Assembly: GCF_002844275.1 (NCBI RefSeq)
Contig: NZ_NXGX01000003.1
Span: 291,549-355,548 of the forward strand
DNA length: 64,000 nucleotides
Source: Thalassospira lohafexi
GTDB lineage: Bacteria; Pseudomonadota; Alphaproteobacteria; Rhodospirillales; Thalassospiraceae
Reading direction: 5' to 3'
Part shown: in pieces, positions 53,129 through 62,526 of the stretch
Numbering within the stretch: position 1 is the first letter of the stretch
How the letters are laid out: each line of letters opens with the position of its first letter
Position numbers and translations under genes: made by a program
The notes under the pieces: model-generated
Told to the model about the DNA's origin: nothing
Database searches by the model: none
What the model saw: the letters and a program-made list of their open reading frames with translations, nothing else

Positions 53129-54399
53129 CCAAAACCAACGATCTGCACAGCAAACTGGCGGCCTTGCTGGACCGCGAAGATGCGCTTGATCTGTTTCGCG
53201 GCGCCATTGGTGCGCAAAGCATTACCGGCAACGAAGCCAATTTCGTCGCCTATCTGTCCAAACAGATGACCAACCGCGGGGTCGAAGCCATCACCACCGC
53301 CGAATTTGAACCCGGTCGCCCAAACATCTGGGGTGAACGCAAAGGTGTTGGCGAAGGAAACACTTCGAAATCGAAACGACTTTTGTTCATCGGCCATACC
53401 GATACGGTTCATGTCGATGGCTGGCGCGATCACTGGAAGGGGACTGAGCGCGAAGATCCCTTTGGTGCGCCGTTGATTGATGGCGAAATCTGGGGCCGGG
53501 GATCGGGCGACCTTAAGGCCGGGATTTGCGCATCGCTTGCCGCACTCAGTCTGCTGGATGCGGCGGGTATCAAACTTAAAAACGATCTGGCTTTTGCCTA
53601 TGTCGGCGATGAAGAAAGCGGCCAGCCCGGATCGGGTATTTCCGCCGGGATCAAGGATTACACTCACCGCATTGCCGCAGGTGAAATCGCCAAGCCCGAC
53701 TTTACCGTTTATGTCGAACCAACCCGTCTGGCGGTCTATCCGGCCCAGATCGGCTTTTACATTGCCGACATCAAAATCACCGGTAAATCGGCCTATTTTG
53801 GTGTACCAGAACTGGGCAAGGACGCACTCAAAGCCGCCCATTCCGTGATGTCCGCCCTTTGGAACCATTCCGATGATCTAAAATCACGCGGCCATCATGA
53901 CCTGATCGGCGAAGGCTTCCTTCTGATCACCGGATTGACCGGCGGCGGTTTCATTGCGGTACCGGAAGAATGCAAACTTTCGCTAATCCGTAAATTGCTG
54001 CCCGGCGAAAGCCTTGATGACGCAGCGCGTGAAATGGAACAGGTCATTCGCGGCGCGATTGCTGATCCGGAAATTCAGGTGTCGATCAGCTATCCGGCGG
54101 GCCGCGACCATGCGCTGGGCGGATCGGCGGCTGAAATTGACCCGAACTTGCCTGAAGTCCGCGAATTGTCAAACGCCGTTGCCACCGCCATGGCCGGGCG
54201 CGGCAAGATCGAAGGTGCGCCGTTTTGGTCGGAAACTCCGTTCTTTGTCAATGAGTTGGGTACCCCGGCAGTCTATTGCGCGCCGGGTGATATCCGAAAC
54301 TGCCACACATTCGAAGAACGCGTCGATATCGAAGAATATTTTGCAGGCATCGTCGCCTTTGCCTGCTTTATGGCCCGTTACTCAGGGATCGCAGACTAA
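53125..54399 (+). CDS. M20-family metallo-hydrolase (ArgE/DapE type)
   Basis: A 424-residue zinc amidohydrolase. Metal ligands are visible: LLFIGHTDTVHVDG (His and Asp), GRGSGDLKAG (bridging Asp), YVGDEESGQPGSG (catalytic and ligand Glu) and CHTFEERVDIEEY (His). Family members deacylate N-acyl amino acids or cleave peptides. No signal peptide is visible, so it is cytoplasmic. It follows the ROK regulator with a 4-nt overlap and precedes the ABC genes, suggesting that the transported compound, or a derivative, is its substrate. Confidence 0.88.
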   Translation: MTKTNDLHSKLAALLDREDALDLFRGAIGAQSITGNEANFVAYLSKQMTNRGVEAITTAEFEPGRPNIWGERKGVGEGNTSKSKRLLFIGHTDTVHVDGWRDHWKGTEREDPFGAPLIDGEIWGRGSGDLKAGICASLAALSLLDAAGIKLKNDLAFAYVGDEESGQPGSGISAGIKDYTHRIAAGEIAKPDFTVYVEPTRLAVYPAQIGFYIADIKITGKSAYFGVPELGKDALKAAHSVMSALWNHSDDLKSRGHHDLIGEGFLLITGLTGGGFIAVPEECKLSLIRKLLPGESLDDAAREMEQVIRGAIADPEIQVSISYPAGRDHALGGSAAEIDPNLPEVRELSNAVATAMAGRGKIEGAPFWSETPFFVNELGTPAVYCAPGDIRNCHTFEERVDIEEYFAGIVAFACFMARYSGIAD

Positions 54400-54486
54400 C
54401 CGTCCGGCGACACAAGACACGTTAAAGCCAAGACAAAACAACGAAACCACAAAACAAAAACACACCATCTATCAGAGGAATGGCTC

Positions 54487-55548
54487 ATGTTGATTAAGGG
54501 ATTGCTTAAAACCGGTCTTATTGCCGGATTCATGATGAGCAGCACTGCTGCCTTTGCACAAACCGTTGGTCCGAACGGCGAAACCGCCACCCCCAGTGCC
54601 GAAATCACCCTTTCGGATGCCGAATTTTCCAGCCTAAAGGAAAAAGGCCTTAAGGCTGCCTTGCTGTGGCATACATCATCGGATTTCATCAATGCGGTAT
54701 CTGCTGGTGCAACCGATGAATTCGCCAAAGCCGGGGTCAAGATTGCTGTCACCACCGATGCCGGTTTTGATGCCGCACGTCAGCGCAGCGACATCGAAAC
54801 GGCCCTGACTGCAGAACCTGATATCATTCTGGCCTTGCCGCTTGATCCGGTGACATCTGCTGCGGCTTTCCGCGAAGCAGTTGAAAACGATACCAAACTG
54901 GTGTTCCTGTCCAACCTGCCGTCTGACTATAAACATGGTACCGATTATGCCGCCATCGTCACCGATGACCTGTTTGCCATGGGCAAACAGGCTGCGGATG
55001 CACTGGCCACAGAAATCGGTGGCAAAGGCAAGGTCGGCTGGATTTTCCATGACGCGACCTATTACGTCACCAACCAGCGTGACAATGCGTTCAAAACCAC
55101 GATTGAAAATAACTATCCGGACATCGAAATCGTCGCTGAGCAAGGCATCACCGACCCGGCCCGCGCCGAAGAACTGGCAAATGCCATGCTGCTTCAGAAT
55201 CCCGATCTTGATGGCATCTATGTCACATGGGCCGAACCGGCTGATGGCGTTTTGGCGGCCCTACGTGCCAATGGCAACAAACACACCAAAATCGTCACCC
55301 TTGATCTATCCGAACCGGTGGCAATTGACATGGTCCGTGATGGCAATGTAACGGCAATTGTCGCCGACAAGGCCTATGAGTTGGGCCGCGCCATGGCGGC
55401 AACCGGCCTTAAGGCTATTTTGGGCGAAGAAACCCCGCCCTTTATCGTTGCGCCGGCCTTAACGGTGAAAAAAGAAAACGTCCTGGATGGCTGGAAAGAG
55501 TCGCTTAACCGCGATGCACCGGACTCCATCATCAAAATGATGAACTGA
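54487..55548 (+). CDS. Periplasmic binding protein of a CUT2-type ABC transporter
   Basis: A 353-residue RbsB-like binding protein. The signal peptide is MLIKGLLKTGLIAGFMMSSTAAFAQ with cleavage near residue 25. The mature protein has a short Ser/Thr-rich linker, then KAALLWHTSSDFINAVSAGATDEF and DPARAEELANAMLLQNPDLDGIYV, typical of periplasmic-binding family 4. Ligand is unknown; the ROK regulator suggests a sugar or sugar derivative, but the neighbouring M20 and YhfX enzymes fit a nitrogen-containing compound. Confidence 0.9.
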   Translation: MLIKGLLKTGLIAGFMMSSTAAFAQTVGPNGETATPSAEITLSDAEFSSLKEKGLKAALLWHTSSDFINAVSAGATDEFAKAGVKIAVTTDAGFDAARQRSDIETALTAEPDIILALPLDPVTSAAAFREAVENDTKLVFLSNLPSDYKHGTDYAAIVTDDLFAMGKQAADALATEIGGKGKVGWIFHDATYYVTNQRDNAFKTTIENNYPDIEIVAEQGITDPARAEELANAMLLQNPDLDGIYVTWAEPADGVLAALRANGNKHTKIVTLDLSEPVAIDMVRDGNVTAIVADKAYELGRAMAATGLKAILGEETPPFIVAPALTVKKENVLDGWKESLNRDAPDSIIKMMN

Positions 55549-55661
55549 TCACCTGCTTGCCGGGCGGTACCTCATCGCCCGGCAAACGGACACCGATAAT
55601 GTTTTCTGACCATCCATCGACACCCTTTGCTTTGCCGTTCCGCCCAAGGAAGTGACCGATC

Positions 55662-56663
55662 ATGTCCCAATCAAAACCCGGCAACCCGACATCTGCCAAC
55701 GCCGCCGCAAGCAGATCACTGCGCCAGATTGTTGGCCGGATCAATCTGCAGCAATATGTCGTTTATTTTGGCTTTCTTGCCATCTTCCTGTTCTTTGCCA
55801 TCACACTGGGCGACAACGGGTTTTTAAGCATCCGCAATCTGTCAAACATCGTGCTGCAAACCGCCCCGGCGACCATCCTTGCGATTGGTCTGGTGTTTGT
55901 GTTGTCGGCGGGTGAAATCGACCTGTCGTTTGGCTCCATCGTTGCCGTTTCCGCATTGGCTGCCGCCGTGGTCATGAATGAATACGGGATGGTGGCCGGC
56001 ATTGCTGCTGGCATGGGGGCTGGTCTGCTGGCCGGGGCAATCAACGGAACGGTTGTCGCCTTTGTCCGTCTGCCATCATTTTTGGTGACCTTGGCAACCA
56101 TGGGATTGTTTGCCGGGATTGCCCGATCAATGACCAATCTGCGCTCCATCCCGGTTCTGGATGGCGATTTTGCCGGTTTCTTTGGATCGGGCAGCTTTTT
56201 AGGCATTCCTTCGTTGATCTGGTGGACGGTTCTGGCCGTTGCAGTTGGTCATTTCATTTACCGCGAAACCCGGTTTGGCGCCCATGTCCTTGCCACCGGT
56301 GACAACCCGCAGGCTGCCAGTGTGTCGGGCATCAAGGTTGCGCGCATTCGGCTTTATGTCCTGATGCTGTCGGGCGGATTGGCCGGACTTGCCGGGTTGC
56401 TCTATGCCGGGCGTTTGCAGGCGGCCAAATACACGCTTGGCGAATCTGATCTGATGACCGTGATTGCCGCTGTCATCGTCGGTGGAACCCTTTTGCATGG
56501 GGGGCGGGGGACGATCATCGGTGCGCTGATTGGATCGCTGATGATGGGGATGCTCAATAACGGGCTGATCCTGATGGGGCTTTCGGTGTCCGATCAAATG
56601 ATCGTCCGGGGCCTGATCATTCTGGCCGCCGTTGCCGTCTCGTTGCGCGAAAAAGCGCGATAA
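55662..56663 (+). CDS. ABC transporter permease (RbsC type)
   Basis: A 333-residue inner-membrane permease with about nine or ten hydrophobic segments. GLVFVLSAGEIDLSFGSIVAVSA and the later LYAGRLQAAKYTLGESDLMTVIAAVIVGGT show the RbsC-family pattern (the GGTLLHGGRGTIIG region is also typical). It follows the binding-protein gene and precedes the YhfX-like gene by 23 bp, in the same operon. Confidence 0.92.
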   Translation: MSQSKPGNPTSANAAASRSLRQIVGRINLQQYVVYFGFLAIFLFFAITLGDNGFLSIRNLSNIVLQTAPATILAIGLVFVLSAGEIDLSFGSIVAVSALAAAVVMNEYGMVAGIAAGMGAGLLAGAINGTVVAFVRLPSFLVTLATMGLFAGIARSMTNLRSIPVLDGDFAGFFGSGSFLGIPSLIWWTVLAVAVGHFIYRETRFGAHVLATGDNPQAASVSGIKVARIRLYVLMLSGGLAGLAGLLYAGRLQAAKYTLGESDLMTVIAAVIVGGTLLHGGRGTIIGALIGSLMMGMLNNGLILMGLSVSDQMIVRGLIILAAVAVSLREKAR

Positions 56664-56686
56664 GCCCAAAAAGCAGGAAAAAAACC

Positions 56687-57886
56687 ATGTTTCTTGATGT
56701 CTTACGCCGTCGCAATCCGAAATTCGTCGAGGCCGCCATGGCCCTTCACCGTGACGGCAAAGTGCCCGCCAATGCCTATATCCTTGATCTTGATGCGGTT
56801 GAGGCCAATGCGCGCACCTTGAAAACCGAGGCCGACAAACACGGTCTGAAAATATTTGCCATGACCAAGCAGGTCGGACGCGCCAGCTCGTTCTCGCATG
56901 CCGTGATGCGTGGCGGCATTGACCGGTCGGTCGCGGTCGATATGGCCTGCGCGCGCGCCACTCATAATGCCGGGCTGCGCGTTGGGCATCTGGGCCATCT
57001 TCAACAGGTCGCCAAATTCGAAGCAAACGCAGCCGCCGCACGCTTCCGCCCCGATTATTGGACCGTCTTTAACGATACCAAGGCGACCGAGGCCGCCACC
57101 GCCGCCCACAAGGCCGGGTATGTTCAGGATATTCTGGCCCGCATCCACGCCGAAGGCGACACCTTCTATCGCGGCCATGAAGGCGGGTTTAGCGCCGGTG
57201 ACATCACAGATATTGCTGATTTCATTGATGATTTGGCGGGCGGACGCTTTGCCGGAATTACAACATTCCCGGCCTTACTGTTTGATCATGACAGCCGCAA
57301 GGTCCTGCCAACCCAGAATTTAACCACGCTGACCAAGGCCGCCGAACGTCTGGCAAAACATGGCCGTTCTGATATCGAAATAAATGCGCCGGGCACCACA
57401 TCCTCGGTCCTTTTGGCCGGTCTGGCCGAGGCGGGCGCAACTCAATGCGAACCAGGTAACGGCATCCACGGCACCACCGCCCTTCATGTGGTTGAAGACC
57501 TACCGGAACTGCCTGCTGTGCTGTATCTGTCCGAGGTGTCCCACCTGTCGGGTGGTAAGGCTTATTGCTTTGGCGGCGGGTTCTATATTGATCCGATTTT
57601 CCCCGATTATGACGTCCAAGCCATCGTTGGCGATGAGCCAACCACCGCGGCAACGGCATTGCGATCGGTTGAAGTACCCCCGCCCTCGATGATTGACTAT
57701 TACGCCATGATCGATGCCACCGGGCCAAAGGCTCCGAAACCGGGCGATACCGCCATATTCGGTTTCCGCGGGCAGGCCTTTGTCACCCGTGCCTATGTGG
57801 TTGGGGTATCGGGTATTTCGACCGGTAATCCGGTTGTTGAAACCATTGAAAACAGCTTTGGCGAAACCACCGCATGGCCGGTTTAG
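56687..57886 (+). CDS. YhfX-family PLP-dependent enzyme (alanine-racemase-like)
   Basis: A 399-residue protein resembling E. coli YhfX. The start MFLDVLRRRNPKFVEAA matches, and the PLP-binding Lys is in LKIFAMTKQVGR (about residue 68). GLRVGHLGHLQQ and GITTFPALLFD, then NAPGTTSSVLLA and CEPGNGIHGTTALHV, parallel YhfX as I remember it. The alanine-racemase N-terminal barrel is present without the classical C-terminal domain motifs. The YhfX reaction is not established; racemase or epimerase chemistry on an amino acid is plausible. It sits between the permease and ATPase genes of an ABC operon. Confidence 0.85.
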   Translation: MFLDVLRRRNPKFVEAAMALHRDGKVPANAYILDLDAVEANARTLKTEADKHGLKIFAMTKQVGRASSFSHAVMRGGIDRSVAVDMACARATHNAGLRVGHLGHLQQVAKFEANAAAARFRPDYWTVFNDTKATEAATAAHKAGYVQDILARIHAEGDTFYRGHEGGFSAGDITDIADFIDDLAGGRFAGITTFPALLFDHDSRKVLPTQNLTTLTKAAERLAKHGRSDIEINAPGTTSSVLLAGLAEAGATQCEPGNGIHGTTALHVVEDLPELPAVLYLSEVSHLSGGKAYCFGGGFYIDPIFPDYDVQAIVGDEPTTAATALRSVEVPPPSMIDYYAMIDATGPKAPKPGDTAIFGFRGQAFVTRAYVVGVSGISTGNPVVETIENSFGETTAWPV

Positions 57887-57896
57887 GAGACATCTC

Positions 57897-58649
57897 ATGA
57901 GCAATACAAAACCGGTCCTGAGCCTCAAAGACATTCAGAAGCATTTTGGCGCGGTCACCGCGATTGAAAACTTCTCCCTTGATATCCATCCCGGGGAAAT
58001 TGTTGCCCTTGTCGGTGATAATGGCGCGGGCAAGTCGACCCTGATCAAGATCATCTCGGGCGTTTATGCGCCCAGTTCCGGCACCATCACGATTGAGGAT
58101 GAAACGGTGTCGATGGCCAGTGCCGAAATTGCACGGTCGCATGGGATTGAGGTCGTCTATCAGGACCTCGCCCTTGCCGATCAGCAAAGCGTGTATATGA
58201 ACATGTTTCTGGGCCGTGAAATCACAAACAAAATTGGCATGCTTGATCGCAAAACCATGATTTCCGAAACGCAGAAACTGGTTGATGAACTGGATGTCCG
58301 TATTCCAAGCCCGCATGCCACCATCCGTGATCTTTCGGGCGGTCAACGCCAGGGGGTTGCGATTGCGCGGGCCACGCGCTGGGCGAAAAAGGTCATCTTG
58401 CTTGATGAACCAACGGCGGCATTGGGTGTTGCTGAAACCGCCAAGGTCGAAGAAATCGTTGAATCACTGAAACGGCGCAATATCGGTGTTCTGATCATCA
58501 GCCACAGCCTTGATCAGGTTTTCCGTCTGGCTGATCGCGTCTGTGTGCTCCGCCGCGGTCAGCAAATCGGCATTCGTGAAACAGCCAAAACCGACAAAAA
58601 CGAAATCATCGGCATGATCACCGGCTTACAGCAAAGTGATGCGGCGTAA
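57897..58649 (+). CDS. ABC transporter ATP-binding protein (single-domain, sugar type)
   Basis: A 250-residue ATPase. Walker A is VALVGDNGAGKSTLIKIISG, the ABC signature is DLSGGQRQGVAIARATRW, and Walker B is VILLDEPTAALG with the following LIISHSLDQVF. RbsA-type proteins have two fused ATPase halves; this is a single domain, as in FrcA-like systems, so it must dimerise. It lies 10 bp after the YhfX-like gene and completes the transporter with the genes at 54487 and 55662. Confidence 0.93.
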   Translation: MSNTKPVLSLKDIQKHFGAVTAIENFSLDIHPGEIVALVGDNGAGKSTLIKIISGVYAPSSGTITIEDETVSMASAEIARSHGIEVVYQDLALADQQSVYMNMFLGREITNKIGMLDRKTMISETQKLVDELDVRIPSPHATIRDLSGGQRQGVAIARATRWAKKVILLDEPTAALGVAETAKVEEIVESLKRRNIGVLIISHSLDQVFRLADRVCVLRRGQQIGIRETAKTDKNEIIGMITGLQQSDAA

Positions 58650-58721
58650 CCCGGACATCCATTGGAACGCCCACCTCCAGCCGAGACGGCTTGGCTGGGG
58701 GATACCCTATCAGATATCAGC

Positions 58722-59294
58722 CTAACTGGTTTCCTCAACCCGCCGGAAGGTATCAGGATAATCCATCACCAAGCCAAACCGATCCAGTTCCAGCTCGGCC
58801 TTGAATGACCGGAATAATCCTTCGTAGCGATACCGCCGATCCACAATCAAACAGGTATAGCGCTGCTGTGCCGGGACGGGAAGAAACGCCCCTTCAATCT
58901 GGCTTGGCAGTGGGACATAGGCCGCGACAATATCCTGACGGGCCTTTGGCGCCAGCCCAAGCCGCTTGATCGCCAAGGTGTTGGTGGCCGGGGTTACACC
59001 AATATCAACATCAAAGCACCCATCAAGCGACGGCACCGGCCGGTCGCCAAGGATGTCATGCCAATGACCGTCCCCATCGGCCACAACATGCAACGTTTGA
59101 CCACCAATATATTTGACCAGCACTTCACGTGTCCGACATTGCGCGTCCGCACGCACCGAGTAATAGGCACCATATTTGCCCCCGCGCATGCCTGAAACCA
59201 CTCCTTCAAGGATCAAATGCGCGTCATCCTGAACAAGCGTGCAGCGTTCAAGCCCCTGTCCCTGCCAGTTGGTCCAACACACCGATGTCCGCAT
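58722..59294 (-). CDS. Putative glycolipid-binding family protein
   Basis: A 190-residue protein resembling the putative glycolipid-binding domain family (PF06475): TLVQDDAHLILEGVVSG, YSVRADAQCRTREV and DIGVTPATNTLAIKRLGL, then a C-terminal LPVPAQQRYTCLIVDRRYRYEG. No signal peptide is visible. Function is not established. It converges with the ABC ATPase gene and lies upstream of comM on the same strand. Confidence 0.75.
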   Translation of the reverse strand: MRTSVCWTNWQGQGLERCTLVQDDAHLILEGVVSGMRGGKYGAYYSVRADAQCRTREVLVKYIGGQTLHVVADGDGHWHDILGDRPVPSLDGCFDVDIGVTPATNTLAIKRLGLAPKARQDIVAAYVPLPSQIEGAFLPVPAQQRYTCLIVDRRYRYEGLFRSFKAELELDRFGLVMDYPDTFRRVEETS

Positions 59295-59379
59295 TCAATC
59301 CTCTCCTCTGTGCAAAATGTCGTCAAACTCCGTCGCCACCGCATGTTGGCGATTTGGGCAAGCAACAACGGAAAATTTC

Positions 59380-60891
59380 TTACCGCCGATACATCATCTG
59401 CCGGTAATTCAGCGCCTCGGCAATATGGGGGCGTTTGACAATGCCACTGCCCGCCAGATCGGCAATCGTGCGCGCAACCCGCAAAATCCGGTGATATCCA
59501 CGCGCCGAAAGCTTCATGCGCCGGGTGGCATCCTGCAACAGTTCTCGCCCGGCATCATCGGGGGCGGCCGCAGTTTGCAGAACCTCGCCATCGGCCAAGG
59601 CATTGGTTGAGATATGTTCGTTTTTATATCGTAACATTTGAAGTTCACGCGCCAGAAACACCCGTTCGCGCACAGTCGCACTGGTTTCGCCGTTTGCCGG
59701 CAAATCAAGTTCTTCAGGCTTTACTGCCGGTACATCAATCTGAATGTCAAACCGGTCCAGAAGCGGGCCGGAAAGCCGCGCCTGATAATCCTCGCCACAG
59801 CGTGGGGCCCGGCTGCATGCAAGGTCATTATCACCCAGATACCCGCAACGACACGGGTTCATCGCCGCCACCAGCTGCACCCGCGCCGGATAGGTCACAT
59901 GCGCATTGGCGCGTGCCACTGATACCTGCCCGGTTTCAAGTGGCTGACGCAGCGCATCGAGTACATTTCGCTGAAATTCCGGCAGTTCGTCCAAAAACAG
60001 AACCCCGTTATGAGCCAACGACATTTCGCCGGGTTTGACCCGATGGCCGCCACCAACCAGTGCAGGCATCGATGCAGAATGGTGTGGTTGCCTGAACGGC
60101 CGCGTGCGGATCAACCCGCCTTCGGGCAGCAATCCCGAAACCGAATGAATGACCGTGGTTTCAAGTGCTTGTCTTGCATCCAGATCAGGTAAAATACCCG
60201 GAAGACGTGCGGCCAGCATGGATTTCCCCGATCCGGGCGGGCCGCTCATCAATAAATTATGCCCGCCAGCAGCGGCGATTTCGAGTGCCCTTTTGGCACT
60301 TTCCTGTCCCTTGATGTCACGCAGGTCTGACACCGGACTAGCCGGGGCGACATTGGCAACGGCACGTGGCCGGGCGAGAATTTGTGTGCCTTTGAAATGA
60401 TTGATCAGGCTGACAAGGTTCTTGGGCGCCAGGATCTCAAGATCGCCCGCCCAAAGCGCCTCTGCCCCATTGTCACACGGGCAGATCACGCCAAATTCCT
60501 GCATGCTGGCTTCCATGGCGGCGGGTAAGACCCCGCCAACACTGGTGATGCTGCCATCAAGGCCAAGCTCACCGAGGGCTAAAAACCGGGCGATATCCTC
60601 ATGGCCGATAACATCCATCTCGGCCAGAAGACCCAATGCAATCGGAAGATCGAAATGCGACCCTTCTTTGAGCAAATCGGCCGGGGCAAGGTTAATCGTG
60701 ATGCGCTTGGGTGGTAAGGCCAGCCCCATGCTTGATAAGGCGGATCGCACCCGTTCGCGGGCCTCGGACACGGCTTTATCAGGCAATCCAACAACCGAAA
60801 ACGCCGGCAGGCCACTTGCCATTTGCACCTGAACATCCACGGCAATCGTTTCAATCCCGGCAAAGGCAACCGTTGTAACCCGCGCTGTCAT
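59380..60891 (-). CDS. YifB/ComM-family Mg-chelatase-like AAA+ ATPase
   Basis: A 503-residue protein with an N-terminal LonC-like region (GIETIAVDVQVQMASGLPAFSVVGLPD), then an AAA+ Mg-chelatase domain with Walker A MSGPPGSGKSMLAARLPG and Walker B VLFLDELPEF, and a C-terminal helical Mg-chelatase-like domain. The CxCGxxG...C pair in NPCRCGYLGD is typical. ComM promotes branch migration in natural transformation; in other bacteria the role is less clear. Confidence 0.93.
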   Translation of the reverse strand: MTARVTTVAFAGIETIAVDVQVQMASGLPAFSVVGLPDKAVSEARERVRSALSSMGLALPPKRITINLAPADLLKEGSHFDLPIALGLLAEMDVIGHEDIARFLALGELGLDGSITSVGGVLPAAMEASMQEFGVICPCDNGAEALWAGDLEILAPKNLVSLINHFKGTQILARPRAVANVAPASPVSDLRDIKGQESAKRALEIAAAGGHNLLMSGPPGSGKSMLAARLPGILPDLDARQALETTVIHSVSGLLPEGGLIRTRPFRQPHHSASMPALVGGGHRVKPGEMSLAHNGVLFLDELPEFQRNVLDALRQPLETGQVSVARANAHVTYPARVQLVAAMNPCRCGYLGDNDLACSRAPRCGEDYQARLSGPLLDRFDIQIDVPAVKPEELDLPANGETSATVRERVFLARELQMLRYKNEHISTNALADGEVLQTAAAPDDAGRELLQDATRRMKLSARGYHRILRVARTIADLAGSGIVKRPHIAEALNYRQMMYRR

Positions 60892-61009
60892 GTTGGCTGA
60901 TCCCCATAACCCCTAGTTGTATCACTTTGACGGGAAATGGGGATCAAGGCAACATATCGTTGGGTGACAGGGGCTTAATGGTCAACTTACCCCCGAAACT
61001 TACGACCGA

Positions 61010-61417
61010 CTATTCTGGCGCGTAGTCGGTATTAACCATCCACGGTGTGCCGAATTTGTCATTCACCAGTCCAAACCCCTTGGACCAGAAGGTTTCCTCG
61101 AACGGCATCACCACGGTGCCGCCCTCGGCCAGCTTGTCAAAAAGCTGTTTGCCCTCCGCCGCATCGGGGAAATGCACGGAAATATTCATGCCCTGCATCG
61201 CGGTAAAATGCTCCGGCGGGCAATCGGATGCCATGATGTGCCAGCCATCCCCCATCAAACAGGCATGGGCAATTTTATCGGCAAAATCGGGCATGTCCTT
61301 GCTCATCGGCGTATCGCCAAACGGCATGGCGATCAGTTCGCCACCCAGAACGGATTTATAAAACTCCATTGCCGGGCGGCAATTTCCATCAAAGTTGAGG
61401 TAGCTGATAACTTTCAT
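61010..61417 (-). CDS. PhnB-like VOC-family protein
   Basis: A 135-residue protein of the PhnB/YjdN type: VISYLNFDGNCRPAMEFYKSVLGGEL, then FADKIAHACLMGDGWHIMASD and the C-terminal FWSKGFGLVNDKFGTPWMVN. Such proteins are small VOC-fold dimers of unknown activity. ATG 61417 fits the family. It lies 45 bp after the SnoaL-like gene on the same strand and belongs to the MarR-flanked VOC/SnoaL/VOC cluster. Confidence 0.87.
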   Translation of the reverse strand: MKVISYLNFDGNCRPAMEFYKSVLGGELIAMPFGDTPMSKDMPDFADKIAHACLMGDGWHIMASDCPPEHFTAMQGMNISVHFPDAAEGKQLFDKLAEGGTVVMPFEETFWSKGFGLVNDKFGTPWMVNTDYAPE

Positions 61418-61461
61418 TGGGGCATTCCTTTGTGAAAATCGCAAGTGTGGTGGATGTAAAA

Positions 61462-61899
61462 TTACGGCTGTAACCCGAACTGGGCCTCACAGTTTTCAAG
61501 ATCAAACGGCACGGAAAAATGTTCATGTGCGATGCGCCATTGCCCATCGCGCTTTTCAAGGTGGCTTGTCGCCCGCATCCAACTGGCCTGTTCGCTGCCA
61601 TCGGCTTCACGCACGCCACAACGGATCAGAAAATGCGCCACCGCCAGATGGCCTGACGCACGGATAACCGGTTCCTGTGACTGGAAAATCATCTCGCGCT
61701 GATCGGGCATACAGCGTTGCCAATGTGCGCGGTACGCGGCATGACCGTTAAATTGCAGCGGTCCGGCCGCGTCATAAGAACATATATCATCATGATAAAG
61801 CACCATGATCGCATCAAGGTCGCGCGCGCTGGCCGCATCAATCCAGCGGTCAAAAACGTCTTTGATCTCCTGATAATCCTTGCTGGTCGGATTTTTCAT
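61462..61899 (-). CDS. SnoaL-like/DUF4440 (NTF2-fold) protein
   Basis: A 145-residue NTF2-fold protein: EIKDVFDRWIDAASARDLDAIMVLYHDDICSYD and the C-terminal DGQWRIAHEHFSVPF. Members are isomerase-like, ketosteroid-isomerase-like or of unknown function. ATG 61899 fits the family start. It lies 65 bp after the upstream VOC gene and 45 bp before the PhnB-like gene. Confidence 0.85.
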   Translation of the reverse strand: MKNPTSKDYQEIKDVFDRWIDAASARDLDAIMVLYHDDICSYDAAGPLQFNGHAAYRAHWQRCMPDQREMIFQSQEPVIRASGHLAVAHFLIRCGVREADGSEQASWMRATSHLEKRDGQWRIAHEHFSVPFDLENCEAQFGLQP

Positions 61900-61963
61900 C
61901 AGACGGTCCTTTGGTTGGTGGCGAAAGGGGACTGAAAAGTATTCTTGTGTGTATTTCCGGGCC

Positions 61964-62440
61964 TTACGGCGCGGCAACTGCACGCTCAAGTGCTGCGATA
62001 TCGATCTTTTGCATGGTCATCATCGCTGTCGCCGCCCGGGCGGCGACATTCGGGTCGGCATCGGTCATCAAATCAATCAAGCGGGTCGGGGTGATTTGCC
62101 AGAAAACGCCAAAACGGTCCCTGATCCAGCCGCAATCACGCGGCTCCCCGCCTTCGGACAAACAGTCCCAGTAATAATCGACCTCTGCCTGATCCTTGCA
62201 CTCGACAACAAAGGAAACTGCTTCGGTGAATTTGAAATCGGTTGGGAAATTAAAAGCGGTAAATTTTCGGCCAAAAAGTTCAAAACCAATGGTCAGAACA
62301 CTGCCTTCCGGGCCGGGCCCCGCTTTGCTTGCGCGCATGGTCTTGCCGATCTTTGCCTCGGCAAATACAGACGCATAAAAATTGACGGCATCTTCGGCAC
62401 AGCCATTAAACCATAGAAACGGGCTAATCTTTTGCTGCAT
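61964..62440 (-). CDS. PhnB-like VOC-family protein
   Basis: A 158-residue VOC protein: ISPFLWFNGCAEDAVNFYASVFAEAKIG, EAVSFVVECKDQAEVDYYWDCLSEGG and CGWIRDRFGVFWQITPTRL, features of the group often labelled 3-demethylubiquinone-9 3-methyltransferase-like. That label is not evidence of ubiquinone methylation. ATG 62440 fits. It is the first gene of the cluster, divergent from marR-like gene 62561. Confidence 0.87.
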   Translation of the reverse strand: MQQKISPFLWFNGCAEDAVNFYASVFAEAKIGKTMRASKAGPGPEGSVLTIGFELFGRKFTAFNFPTDFKFTEAVSFVVECKDQAEVDYYWDCLSEGGEPRDCGWIRDRFGVFWQITPTRLIDLMTDADPNVAARAATAMMTMQKIDIAALERAVAAP

Positions 62441-62526
62441 GGGGCATCCTCCTTGCCACAAAACAAATGGCACTTGATCAAAGCGGTCAAACCGGGTGGT
62501 TGATGAGTGTTTTATTGTATTCCCGT

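Noticed and set aside
53032..53868. Minus-strand frame opposite the ROK and M20 genes
   Set aside because: Antisense shadow; both genes on the plus strand show intact motifs.
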